Part shown: piece by piece, positions 1 to 7,842 of the stretch | Layout: every line of letters starts with the position of its first letter | How positions within the stretch are numbered: the stretch's first letter is position 1 | NCBI GenBank assembly: GCA_036340215.1 | Contig: JAYYZF010000007.1 | Location: 1 to 12,253 of the forward strand | Direction of reading: 5' to 3' | Length of the DNA: 12,253 bases | DNA from: JABJPE01 sp036340215 | GTDB lineage: Bacteria; Pseudomonadota; Gammaproteobacteria; Comchoanobacterales; Comchoanobacteraceae | Translations under genes and position numbers: made by a program | Notes under the pieces: generated by a model | Seen by the model: only the letters and a program-made list of their open reading frames with translations | Told to the model about the DNA's origin: nothing | Databases searched by the model: none

Positions 1-1812
1 CTTAGCTAAATTTAAACTAAGTAGGTTACATACTGCAACCTCATCATTGCTAGTATTCAAAGTTATCTCTGTACATAAGTTAGATGAATGGATTACACCG
101 CAGTGTTGTTGTGGTGATCTCATATTACATCTGTCTTTAAACACGAACCAAGGATGTCCTGTTTCAAAAACCATACTTAGCATTCTTCTATACAGCTTAA
201 CAGCAGATATGGATTGAGATCTTATCTTGCCTTGTTGAGCTTTAATTTCATACTCGACATAGGCCTTATTAAAGCTTTCACCATATAAGTCATGTAAATC
301 CGGTACTTCATCTGGTGAAAATAGAGTCCAATCCGCATTTTCAAAAACCCTTTGCATAAACAAGTCGGGGATCCAATTAGCCGTATTCATATCATGAGTT
401 CTTCGCCTATCGTCACCAGTGTTTTTTCTAAGATCTAAAAATTCTAGAATATCCATGTGCCATGTTTCTAGATAAGCGCAAACCGCTCCTTTTCTCTTTC
501 CACCCTGATTTACAGCGACTGCAGTGGTATCTGCAACTTTCATGAATGGTACTACACCTGAAGAAGTCCCATTGGTACCTTTTATGTGTGCTCCGTTTGC
601 TCTTACTCTAGTCCAATCATTACCAAGACCACCAGAGTACTTAGATAACTTTGCATTATATTCAATACCGTGTCTAAATATCTTTTCAATGTCATCATCA
701 ATAGTTGTTAGGAAGCAACTGGATAACTGTGGTCTATTCGTTGCAGAATTGAACAATGTTGGCGATGATGACATACAGAGCATTTGTGATAAGACGTCAT
801 AGAACTCTATTGCAGCTTTTTCTTTATTATCTTCCTTAAGAGCAAGTCCCATAGCTATTCTCATCCAGAATAACTGAGGCAATTCGAACCTAGTTTTGTT
901 ATGATGAATAAAGTATCTATCATACAATGTTTGTATACTTAAGTAATTAAATAGCTGATCTCTCTCTGGCTTGATAGCGCTAGCAAGCTTCTTCAAATCA
1001 AACTCAAGAAGTTTTGGGCTAAGTAGCTCTAAATCTATAGCTTTGCTGATATATGCTTCGAAATATTTTTTATAGTCGATTAAGCCAGAAGCGTAGAGAA
1101 CTTCAACTTCAGCACCTGGGAATATAACCTCATTTGCGTCTTCTTGTAGTTGGTCAAGTGTAAACCTTGCAGCTGCGTAGCTGTACTGCGGATCCTTTTC
1201 GACAAGAGCTTTTGTTGTGATTATGATGGCCTTTCTGAAGTCATCAAGCTTGATGCCCTTGAAGACACTCTTAATAGTTTCTTTAGTGATGACCTCTGCA
1301 TCTACCTCTTTTAAATCTGACACCTTCTTCTTCACATACTTTGAAATATCACCAAATGACAAGGTGATCTCGCTACCATCTTTCAGCGTTACGGTAGCTG
1401 CAGGCTTATTATTCTCTTTTTCAAGTTTTGCTCGCTCCTCAGCTCTTTTCTCACGGTAGACTATATATGATCTGTGAATATCGTAATAATTATGCTTGAA
1501 TAACGCTAGCTCTACTTTATCCTGAATAGATTCAATTTGAATAGGAGTATTTCTTGGCCAATTTGTAATAATATCATTAGTAATAAAGTTTGTTAGGCTA
1601 TGTGCAACTTCATTCAGCCTATTAGATAACTCAATATCATCACCTTCAACGTCTATAAAAGCTTTGGAAATAGCAACTCTTATTTTGCTAGCATCATAGT
1701 TTACTAGTGTGCCATCTCGTTTAACAACGTTTACATCAGTAACTACAAATTCGTGGTTAGCTACACTTGCACCAGCCTGTGCAGTAGGCTCAAGGACTTG
1801 GTTATCGCTCAT
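1..1812 (-). CDS. nrdA: Ribonucleoside-diphosphate reductase class Ia, large (alpha) subunit, 3' part beyond left edge
   Basis: Reduces ribonucleoside diphosphates to deoxyribonucleotides in the cytoplasm, with the radical-bearing NrdB subunit. I translated the minus strand from ATG at 1812; 604 codons stay open to base 1. Start choice: AAGGAG lies 5 bases upstream (1818-1823). Two N-terminal ATP-cones are visible: the first opens near residue 27 (VVKRDGT, then DASKIRVAI), the second spans about residues 138-230 (LKDGSEITLSF, VDAE). The catalytic barrel follows: Cys366 in LSSCFL, GGLGNDWTRVRA, NQGGKRKGA, then Asn578, Cys580 and Glu582 in NLCTEI, and Cys595 in VAVCNL. These match E. coli C225, N437, C439, E441 and C462; the 214-residue C225-C439 spacing is conserved. 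The arrangement resembles the long Pseudomonas-type NrdA, so about one third of the protein, including the C-terminal tyrosine and cysteine relays, should lie outside the window. Identity is very secure. Confidence 0.97.
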   Translation of the reverse strand, partial: MSDNQVLEPTAQAGASVANHEFVVTDVNVVKRDGTLVNYDASKIRVAISKAFIDVEGDDIELSNRLNEVAHSLTNFITNDIITNWPRNTPIQIESIQDKVELALFKHNYYDIHRSYIVYREKRAEERAKLEKENNKPAATVTLKDGSEITLSFGDISKYVKKKVSDLKEVDAEVITKETIKSVFKGIKLDDFRKAIIITTKALVEKDPQYSYAAARFTLDQLQEDANEVIFPGAEVEVLYASGLIDYKKYFEAYISKAIDLELLSPKLLEFDLKKLASAIKPERDQLFNYLSIQTLYDRYFIHHNKTRFELPQLFWMRIAMGLALKEDNKEKAAIEFYDVLSQMLCMSSSPTLFNSATNRPQLSSCFLTTIDDDIEKIFRHGIEYNAKLSKYSGGLGNDWTRVRANGAHIKGTNGTSSGVVPFMKVADTTAVAVNQGGKRKGAVCAYLETWHMDILEFLDLRKNTGDDRRRTHDMNTANWIPDLFMQRVFENADWTLFSPDEVPDLHDLYGESFNKAYVEYEIKAQQGKIRSQSISAVKLYRRMLSMVFETGHPWFVFKDRCNMRSPQQHCGVIHSSNLCTEITLNTSNDEVAVCNLLSLNLAK

Positions 1813-1850
1813 TTTTGCTCCTTTTTTAAAATTATCTACAAAAAAGTTAA

Positions 1851-1866
1851 CCCCAATATGTAGGGA
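1851..1866. promoter_or_regulatory. NrdR box 2 (weaker partner)
   Basis: CCCCAATATGTAGGGA matches the NrdR consensus at 11 of 16 positions and is itself largely palindromic. Its centre is exactly 31 bases from the centre of the box at 1882-1897. Paired NrdR boxes about three helical turns apart (31-32 bases) are the usual arrangement at known targets, and this spacing supports the weaker site. It lies in the nrdA leader, between promoter and ribosome site. Confidence 0.6.
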
Positions 1867-1881
1867 ATATTTACTTCATAT

Positions 1882-1897
1882 ACACAAGATAGAGTGT
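1882..1897. promoter_or_regulatory. NrdR box 1 (promoter-proximal, strong match)
   Basis: The 16-mer ACACAAGATAGAGTGT matches the known NrdR consensus ACACWATATATWGTGT at 14 of 16 positions; only positions 7 and 11 differ. NrdR is the zinc-finger/ATP-cone repressor of ribonucleotide reductase genes in most bacteria. The site covers the likely nrdA -10. Confidence 0.75.
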
Positions 1898-1914
1898 TTT
1901 TTTCTTAAAATCAA
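1886..1914 (-). promoter_or_regulatory. Candidate sigma-70 promoter of nrdA
   Basis: On the minus strand TTGATT (1909-1914) is followed after 17 bases by TATCTT (1886-1891), a reasonable -35/-10 pair about 70 bases before the nrdA start. The -10 lies inside the better NrdR-type box, as expected for a promoter shut off by NrdR. A nearby TATATG is an alternative -10. Inferred from sequence only. Confidence 0.5.
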
Positions 1915-2025
1915 GCGTGAAAATGTGACTTTTTTAGCGGTGCGTATTAATTAAATTTGTAAGCATAAGTAATATATAGAACTAAAGTTTCAACCTCCCC
2001 ATTTAAAAAAAATAAGTTATTTTTA

Positions 2026-2053
2026 TTGATTTTAAATAACAAAATGCTATAAT
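2026..2053 (+). promoter_or_regulatory. Sigma-70 promoter of rpsU operon
   Basis: TTGATT (2026-2031), a 16-base spacer, then a perfect TATAAT (2048-2053) preceded by TGC, giving an extended -10. Transcription would start near 2060, leaving a leader of about 60 bases. An inverted repeat, GTTATTT (2016-2022) and AAATAAC (2034-2040), flanks the -35. No LexA-type site (CTG-N10-CAG) is present, unlike the E. coli rpsU operon. The rest of the 306-base gap between nrdA and rpsU shows nothing else I can support. Confidence 0.75.
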
Positions 2054-2118
2054 TCGATACTTTGAAGATGGTTTATTAATAACTACTAACTGACCAACAT
2101 AATTGTGAGATAAAAAAT

Positions 2119-2337
2119 ATGCCTGATATAGATGTAAATAAATGCAAGGGACAAGTTGACACTGCTCTTAGAAGATTAAAAAGGCTGTGCGACAAGCTTG
2201 GTGTAGCTAGACGTTGGCGTGAAATAGAATTCCACGAGAAGAAAACTTCTAAGAAAAGAAGACAAATGGCAGCAGCCGTTAAAAGACAGCAAAAGAAGAA
2301 TAGCTTAGAGCGTATTGGCAGGAGAAAAAAGAGGTGA
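2119..2337 (+). CDS. rpsU: 30S ribosomal protein bS21
   Basis: Small basic protein of the 30S subunit platform, near the anti-Shine-Dalgarno end of 16S rRNA, involved in initiation. It is 72 residues long (E. coli S21: 71). Diagnostic segments are TALRRLKRLCDKLG (compare E. coli VALRRFKRSCEKAG), the REIEFHEK segment and the lysine/arginine-rich C-terminal helix with AAAVKRQ. The start follows a weak ribosome site (GTGAGAT around 2105-2111). It is first gene of the macromolecular-synthesis operon, and its stop TGA overlaps the GTG start of yqeY. Some bacteria, Francisella included, carry several S21 genes; this window cannot tell whether this is the only copy. Confidence 0.95.
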   Translation: MPDIDVNKCKGQVDTALRRLKRLCDKLGVARRWREIEFHEKKTSKKRRQMAAAVKRQQKKNSLERIGRRKKR

Positions 2338-2792
2338 GTATAACTCTTTTTGAGACAATATTAAACGATACAAAACTGGCAATGAAAGCCAAACAAAAGG
2401 CAGAAGTGGAAGCATTACGCTTAATAAGTAATGAAATAAAAATGGATGCTATAAATAATAAATCACCTTTACCGCCTGCAGACAGCACTAGCATTGCAAT
2501 TTTGACAAAACTAGTAAAACAGCGTAAAGATTCTATCTCGCAGTTCAATAATGCTGGGCGTGCCGACTTAGCTGAGAAAGAGGAATTCCAGCTGAGCGTA
2601 ATTTCCAAATATCTACCTGCACAAGTTTCTGAGAATAAACTAAGAGAAATGGTTAGCGAAAAGTTAGTAGAACTTAGCATTAAAGACATTTCAGGGCTAG
2701 GCAAGCTAATGCAAGAATTTAAAAAGATGCCAGCGGGAACAATAGACATGTCACTGGTAAGCAAAATAGCTCGCAATATTTTAAGCAACTAG
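2334..2792 (+). CDS. yqeY: GatB/YqeY domain protein
   Basis: A 152-residue protein of the YqeY family, whose fold resembles the tRNA-binding tail domain of GatB; a role in tRNA-dependent amidation or tRNA binding has been proposed but is not settled. Features: helical N-terminal half with ALRLISNEIK, the family motif YLPAQVSE near residue 92, and the C-terminal GLGKLMQEFK segment followed by LVSKIARNIL. Length is typical (about 147-150). The start is GTG at 2334, in a GTGA overlap with the rpsU stop and 9 bases after AGGAG (2320-2324), so it is probably translationally coupled to rpsU. The gene sits between rpsU and dnaG in many gammaproteobacteria, for example Pseudomonas. A long open frame on the opposite strand is a shadow. 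Confidence 0.92.
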   Translation: MSITLFETILNDTKLAMKAKQKAEVEALRLISNEIKMDAINNKSPLPPADSTSIAILTKLVKQRKDSISQFNNAGRADLAEKEEFQLSVISKYLPAQVSENKLREMVSEKLVELSIKDISGLGKLMQEFKKMPAGTIDMSLVSKIARNILSN

Positions 2793-2809
2793 TTTAAATC
2801 CAAAATTAC

Positions 2810-2818
2810 TGTTATAAT
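2810..2818 (+). promoter_or_regulatory. Extended -10 promoter of dnaG
   Basis: TGT followed by a perfect TATAAT (2813-2818) in the 53-base gap between yqeY and dnaG. No good -35 lies 16-18 bases upstream, so it would rely on the TG extension. Transcription would begin near 2825, inside a 13-base palindrome (CTTAAT-T-ATTAAG, 2822-2834). Confidence 0.5.
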
Positions 2819-2845
2819 TTTCTTAATTATTAAGTTAGAGTACAC

Positions 2846-4558
2846 ATGGCTGTAAAAATTCCGCAGGACTTTATAGACGAAGTTATAGGTAGATCGTCAC
2901 TTGTAGACTTCATATCAAAATATATCCAATTAAGAAAATTTGGTGCAAATTACAAAGCGTGCTGCCCATTTCATAATGAAAAAACACCTTCGTTTTCTGT
3001 GAGCTCTAGTAAACAGCTTTATCACTGCTTTGGGTGTGGAGCGAGTGGAAATATTATTACATTTGCCATGAAGTATAACAATATTGATTTTGTAGCTGCT
3101 GTTGAGATGATAGCGAGAGATACCGGCTTACAGATGCCACAACTTACGCAAATTGATCCCAAAGTACAGCAGAAATATAATGCTGCAAGGTCAATATATG
3201 AACAAGTATATAAAACTTATCAAGGCAATCTTAAAAACAACGAAGCATCCATGAAATATCTTGTTAATAGAGGCATTTGCAAAGATAATATAGAAAAATA
3301 CAAGCTAGGATACTCGTTAAATTCTTGGGATGACATAAAATCAAGATATGAAAATGACTGCGATATTCTAATCCAAGTTGGTCTAATCATTAAAAATAAT
3401 AATAAAACATATGACAGGTTCAGAGACAGAATTATGTTTCCTATCTTGAATGAGAAAGGATATTGTATTGGCTTTGGTGGTAGAACTCTTACAGATCAAA
3501 CACCGAAATATCTTAACTCATCAGACTCGTTTTTGTTTAAAAAGGGAAAAGAATTATACGGCCTGTATCAGATTATACAAACCAAAAAGAGTCCTAATAG
3601 CATAATAGTTGTGGAAGGATACATGGACGTAATTGCACTGGCTAGTAATAAAGTTAATAATGCCGTTGCCTCTTTAGGTACAGCAATAACCAAGGAACAG
3701 ATACAAAAGATTTTGAAATACTCACAAAAGATTATATTCTGTTTTGACGGAGATAAAGCTGGAAAAGCAGCGGCATGGAAGGCCCTAAAAAATATAATGC
3801 CTCTTATGCATAAAGGAATTTTTGTTAAGTTCGTATTCCTACCAGATGGTGAGGACCCAGACAGCTATATCAGAAAACATGGGAAACAAGGACTTGCTGA
3901 TTTTTTTAAGAACTCTAAAAGCTTAACAGACTATTTTTTTACAGAAATGAAAACACTTCATGGAGGCAATGATATAAGCTCAAAAGCTAAATTTGCCGAT
4001 GAATGCAGTACTATTATAAATTCAATACCAAAGTCTGTATTCCGCTCACTGTTAGAAGATAAATTAAATAGCATAATAGGATTAAATATTGCTAATAAAA
4101 AGCCTGTTACAAGTGAAAATAAGAGACCAATACAAAAACAAAGCCACAAGTATAATGACAACCAGAGGCTACTTTCATTAATTCTACAGCAGCCAAAAAT
4201 TTTACAAGATATACAAAAGACAACAGCAGATATTAATCACTACTTTAATAACAACAAGTTTGTAGTAGATATTTTATCTTATATAATAGCTTCTGATTTC
4301 AAAACCACATCAGCTCAAATATATGAAAAATTTAAGAAAGATGAAGAGCTCTTTAATATAAACCCATATCTTCAGTATGATCATATAATTCCTGAAGACG
4401 GGTATCTCATCGAAGCACTTGAAATTATAACAAATATAAATAAATCTGAGGTAAAAACTAAAATATATGAATTGCTTGATAAAAGCAAAAAATCAGAGCT
4501 TAGCCCGGAAGAAAAGATAGAACTAAAGCATCTCCTGCAGCAGCAGACTAAAGCATAA
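2846..4558 (+). CDS. dnaG: DNA primase
   Basis: Makes the RNA primers for leading- and lagging-strand DNA synthesis and works with the replicative helicase DnaB. It is 570 residues (E. coli 581). Domains in order: the CHC2 zinc-binding domain with Cys40, His43, Cys61 and Cys64, the same numbers as in E. coli; the RNA-polymerase-like catalytic core with DRFRDRIMFPI; the TOPRIM metal site with Glu257 in VVEGYMDVIAL and Asp301/Asp303 in FDGDKAGKAA, then LPDGEDPDSY; and a poorly conserved C-terminal region of about 150 residues where the helicase-binding domain belongs. All catalytic residues are present. The start ATG follows TTAGAG. It lies 53 bases after yqeY and probably has its own promoter as well as operon read-through. 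Confidence 0.97.
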   Translation: MAVKIPQDFIDEVIGRSSLVDFISKYIQLRKFGANYKACCPFHNEKTPSFSVSSSKQLYHCFGCGASGNIITFAMKYNNIDFVAAVEMIARDTGLQMPQLTQIDPKVQQKYNAARSIYEQVYKTYQGNLKNNEASMKYLVNRGICKDNIEKYKLGYSLNSWDDIKSRYENDCDILIQVGLIIKNNNKTYDRFRDRIMFPILNEKGYCIGFGGRTLTDQTPKYLNSSDSFLFKKGKELYGLYQIIQTKKSPNSIIVVEGYMDVIALASNKVNNAVASLGTAITKEQIQKILKYSQKIIFCFDGDKAGKAAAWKALKNIMPLMHKGIFVKFVFLPDGEDPDSYIRKHGKQGLADFFKNSKSLTDYFFTEMKTLHGGNDISSKAKFADECSTIINSIPKSVFRSLLEDKLNSIIGLNIANKKPVTSENKRPIQKQSHKYNDNQRLLSLILQQPKILQDIQKTTADINHYFNNNKFVVDILSYIIASDFKTTSAQIYEKFKKDEELFNINPYLQYDHIIPEDGYLIEALEIITNINKSEVKTKIYELLDKSKKSELSPEEKIELKHLLQQQTKA

Positions 4559-4579
4559 CGCTACTGCCCATATAAAATC

Positions 4580-4608
4580 TTGTCATAGCTCAATAATAGG
4601 TATATAAT
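4580..4608 (+). promoter_or_regulatory. Sigma-70 promoter of rpoD
   Basis: TTGTCA (4580-4585), a 17-base spacer and a perfect TATAAT (4603-4608) in the 82-base gap between dnaG and rpoD. This is one of the best promoter matches in the window. It would give rpoD a short leader of about 25 bases and let the sigma factor be expressed independently of rpsU-dnaG transcription. Confidence 0.75.
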
Positions 4609-4640
4609 CTCCCTTTTGACATTTAGCTAAGAGGTACAAT

Positions 4641-6641
4641 ATGGGTGACATAAAAACCCTAGAACAACAAGTAAAGTCTCTCCTTGACACATATAAAGTC
4701 CAAAGATTCATAACAACAACTCAGTTTAATGATATGATATCGCAAGACTTATTTGAGCAGGAAGTTATCGAAAAAACACGTCTCAAATTTGAAGAAAAAA
4801 ATATTGAAATTCTAGACAATGTTCCCAGCGAAGTAAGTATTCTAGAGAAGGCAGACGAAATAATTGAAAACATAGACAATGTTTTAGCATACATACTGAA
4901 CAATGTTGAAAGTGATATCGGCAAGACAGCTGACACAATAAGGATCTACATGCGTGACATGGGATCAAAAAACCTGCTCAAAAAAGAGCAGGAAATAGAA
5001 ATTGCCAGGCGCATAGAAAGAGGTTACGAAGATGTATTATCCTCTCTTGCTCGCTGGGATGGCATTATCCCTGACCTTATTGAAAAATATAAGAATATTA
5101 GCCCACATAAGTTATACGAGCTGATATCTGGGTTTACTGATATTGTAGTGGATCTGGAAAAAGATTCATCACACCTACTTGAAGAAGATGACGATGAGAA
5201 ACTGTTTATTGATGACGAAGATGATCTACCAACACCTGTAGTTTCAATTCAGGAGAGAAAGGATAATAAAAAAGATAATATTGATGAAAAAAGAAAAGAT
5301 GATATAGCCACTTCTGACCATGAAGAGGTAAATAGTTCGGAAGAAACAAAAAATAAGGTGAGTGATGATAATGAATCTGATTCAGATTTTGAGTGCTTCG
5401 AGTCTGAAGATAACAATGGACCCGACCCGGAAATAGTGTCAGAGAGGATGCAACTCCTAGAAAAGACCTATGCTAAATATGAGAAAAAAGTAAGTATTCA
5501 TGGAAAATACTCTGAAAAAACACTGAAAGCACAACAAGAATTAATTGATGTTTTCATGAATTTTAAAATTCCTGCAAAGCTAGTTAACAATTACAAAAAA
5601 AATATAAAAGCGGTCGTTCTTAATATTAAAAAGTTAGAAAGATATATTTATAATATCTGTGTAAATAAGGTAGGAATTGAAAGATATATCTTTATAAGTT
5701 CTTTCCCAGGCAATGAAACCAATATAGCCCTAGTTTCACAACTGATTGAACAATCACCAGATGCTAAAGATCAGCTCTCAAAATATTTATTCCAAATTCA
5801 GAGATCTCAAAAAGAGCTTGCTACTATTGAGCAGAAACATAATATGAGCATCATTGAAATTAAAGAAATAAGTCGTAGACTTACTATTGGGGAAGCCAAA
5901 ACTGAAAATGCAAAAAAAGAAATGACAGAAGCTAACTTGCGACTCGTAATTTCTATTGCAAAAAAATATACAAATCGGGGCCTACAATTTCTTGATTTGA
6001 TACAAGAAGGAAATATAGGGCTAATGAAGGCGGTTGATAAATTTGAATACAGGCGCGGTTATAAATTTTCTACTTATGCAACTTGGTGGATCAGGCAAGC
6101 CATTACGCGCTCAATTGCTGATCAAGCAAGGACCATAAGAATACCTGTTCACATGATAGAAACTATCAACAAGCTCAATAGATTCTCGAGACAAATTGTA
6201 CAGGAAACTGGAATAGAGCCCTCACCTGAAGAGCTAAGTGAATTGATGGACATATCTGCGGATAAAATAAGAAAAGTACAGAAAATAGCTAAAGAGCCCG
6301 TATCTTGCCAAACTCCTATTGGTGATAGTGATGATGGCTCCTTTTTGGAGGATTTTATTCCGTCTGATGGAATTGAACCTGATGATAATGCATCAATGTC
6401 ATCGCTGAAAGAATCTGTGAGTAAAATGCTTGGCACTCTAACACCAAGGGAAGCCAAAGTTCTTCGCATGCGTTTTGGTATTGAAATGAACACAGACCAT
6501 ACATTGGAAGAAGTAGGGAAACAGTTTGATGTAACAAGAGAACGTATCAGGCAGATAGAAGCAAAGGCACTGCGTAAACTGAGGCATCCAAGCAGATCTG
6601 AAAAACTAAGTAGTTTTCTTGATGAAGAAGAAGATGCCTAA
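4641..6641 (+). CDS. rpoD: RNA polymerase primary sigma factor (sigma-70)
   Basis: Housekeeping sigma factor that directs RNA polymerase to most promoters. It is 666 residues, about 50 longer than E. coli RpoD (613). Region 1.1 is N-terminal; region 1.2 lies near residues 91-130 (DTIRIYMRDMG, EIEIARRIERG). Then comes a non-conserved region with a very acidic, low-complexity part at about 175-268. Region 2 starts at ANLRLVISIAKKY (431); the melting and -10 reading residues are in YATWWIRQAITRSIADQAR from 479; region 3 follows; region 4.2 has the helix-turn-helix in HTLEEVGKQFDVTRERIRQI from 620, nearly identical to E. coli. GAGG lies 6 bases before the ATG. The 3' end overlaps coaBC. Confidence 0.98.
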   Translation: MGDIKTLEQQVKSLLDTYKVQRFITTTQFNDMISQDLFEQEVIEKTRLKFEEKNIEILDNVPSEVSILEKADEIIENIDNVLAYILNNVESDIGKTADTIRIYMRDMGSKNLLKKEQEIEIARRIERGYEDVLSSLARWDGIIPDLIEKYKNISPHKLYELISGFTDIVVDLEKDSSHLLEEDDDEKLFIDDEDDLPTPVVSIQERKDNKKDNIDEKRKDDIATSDHEEVNSSEETKNKVSDDNESDSDFECFESEDNNGPDPEIVSERMQLLEKTYAKYEKKVSIHGKYSEKTLKAQQELIDVFMNFKIPAKLVNNYKKNIKAVVLNIKKLERYIYNICVNKVGIERYIFISSFPGNETNIALVSQLIEQSPDAKDQLSKYLFQIQRSQKELATIEQKHNMSIIEIKEISRRLTIGEAKTENAKKEMTEANLRLVISIAKKYTNRGLQFLDLIQEGNIGLMKAVDKFEYRRGYKFSTYATWWIRQAITRSIADQARTIRIPVHMIETINKLNRFSRQIVQETGIEPSPEELSELMDISADKIRKVQKIAKEPVSCQTPIGDSDDGSFLEDFIPSDGIEPDDNASMSSLKESVSKMLGTLTPREAKVLRMRFGIEMNTDHTLEEVGKQFDVTRERIRQIEAKALRKLRHPSRSEKLSSFLDEEEDA

Positions 6642-7842
6642 AAAAAATATACTACTAGTAGTAACTGGGAGTATAGCAGCATATAAAGCACCAGAAATTA
6701 TTCGTAATTGCCTAAAGCTTGGCTTTAATGTAAAAGCTATTATGTCAGAGAGTGCTACTAAATTTGTTACACCATTAACTCTTCATACTCTGACAGGTCA
6801 ATGTGAGTCACCATATCTGGAAAATTCTCATAGTTCCGCTAGTATGCAACATATTGAACTAGCTCGTTGGTCTGATATTATTTTAATTGCGCCCGCAACT
6901 GCAGATACTATAGCTAAACTTGCTAGCGGTAAAGCTGATTCACTCATTACTGCAACAGTATTAGCAACGAATGCTGACATTTACCTAGCTCCAGCAATGA
7001 ATAAGAATATGTGGCAACATGAACTGCTCCAAGCAAACCTGAGAAAGCTGAGAAAGGCTAGATACCATATTATTTTACCAGCAACAGGTTCACAAGCCTG
7101 TGGCGATGTTGGTATGGGAAGGATGGAAGATCCGCAAAAAATAGTACAGGCACTTCTAAGCAACCAAAATAAAGGATTTTTTTTCAGGAAAAATGTTTTG
7201 ATGACGGCTGGGCCTACTATTGAGAAAATAGATCCGGTTAGATATATTAGTAATTTCAGTTCTGGAAAAATGGGTTACGCGCTGGCTTTAGAGGCATATA
7301 AAAGAGGAGCAAATGTTGCGGTTATTACAGGCCCCTGCCACATTGAACAACACGGTGGGATAAATTACACTGAGGTAGAATCAGCAAATGAGATGTACAA
7401 CTGTACAATTAGTAAAATTCAAGAAGCTGATATATTTATAGCTACGGCTGCGGTTTCAGATTACAGGCCAGCAACTACAAGTAAAATTAAGATAAAAAAA
7501 CATAAGCAAGCAATTAACTTAAAACTAGAGAGAAACAAAGACATTCTTCAAGACGTAGGTTTAATCAAACCAGATATTTTCAACGTTGGATTTGCGGCTG
7601 AAACTAACATTAATGAGTCTGCTATAATTACAAAACTTCAGGAAAAGCGATGTGATATGCTAATTGTAAATCGTGTTGACGAACCTGGATATGGTTTAAA
7701 CTCTGACTATAATGAAGTTACGATTTACACAAATGATGGAAAAATAAAGCTAGAACTAAACTTAAAGTCCATAATAGCAAAAAATATATTCAATACTATG
7801 GAAGAGTTCATTGCTAATAATTACCTTTTAACTTCGAATTAA
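6634..7842 (+). CDS. coaBC: Bifunctional phosphopantothenoylcysteine decarboxylase / phosphopantothenate-cysteine ligase
   Basis: Catalyses two consecutive steps of coenzyme A synthesis: CTP-dependent joining of 4'-phosphopantothenate to cysteine (CoaB) and FMN-dependent decarboxylation to 4'-phosphopantetheine (CoaC). From the ATG at 6634 it is 402 residues. The CoaC part (about 1-180) shows the flavin motif GSIAAYK, catalytic His73 in HIELARWSD, APATADT, Asn123 in PAMNKNMW and Cys156 in GSQACGDVGMGRM. The CoaB part shows TAGPTIEKIDPVR, Asn207 in ISNFSSGKMGYALA, AAVSDYRPA and VGFAAETN. All key residues match E. coli Dfp. I chose ATG 6634 (MPKKNILLVV) because it fits the family N-terminus; TTG 6619 and ATG 6622 are possible. 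It overlaps the rpoD stop by 8 bases, without a strong ribosome site, so coupling to rpoD is likely. Its 3' end overlaps the convergent gene by 29 bases. Confidence 0.95.
   Translation: MPKKNILLVVTGSIAAYKAPEIIRNCLKLGFNVKAIMSESATKFVTPLTLHTLTGQCESPYLENSHSSASMQHIELARWSDIILIAPATADTIAKLASGKADSLITATVLATNADIYLAPAMNKNMWQHELLQANLRKLRKARYHIILPATGSQACGDVGMGRMEDPQKIVQALLSNQNKGFFFRKNVLMTAGPTIEKIDPVRYISNFSSGKMGYALALEAYKRGANVAVITGPCHIEQHGGINYTEVESANEMYNCTISKIQEADIFIATAAVSDYRPATTSKIKIKKHKQAINLKLERNKDILQDVGLIKPDIFNVGFAAETNINESAIITKLQEKRCDMLIVNRVDEPGYGLNSDYNEVTIYTNDGKIKLELNLKSIIAKNIFNTMEEFIANNYLLTSN

Noticed and set aside
524..802. Plus-strand open frames inside nrdA (also 1217-1459)
   Set aside because: Both are antisense to strongly conserved NrdA coding sequence.
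1709..1954. Plus-strand open frame across the nrdA start and control region
   Set aside because: It runs antisense to the nrdA N-terminus and through the NrdR boxes; no ribosome site or family features.
2279..2788. Long open frame (169 codons) on the minus strand opposite yqeY
   Set aside because: It is a shadow of yqeY: no ribosome site or recognisable family, and the plus-strand protein is clearly YqeY.
4567..4574. CCCATATA before rpoD as a heat-shock (sigma-32) -10
   Set aside because: It resembles the sigma-32 -10, and E. coli rpoD does have a heat-shock promoter, but no CTTGAA-like -35 lies at the right distance upstream.
5164..5445. Acidic low-complexity stretch in rpoD as an inserted element
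   Set aside because: It lies in the non-conserved region between 1.2 and 2, which is acidic and variable in length in sigma-70 proteins; frame and flanks are normal.
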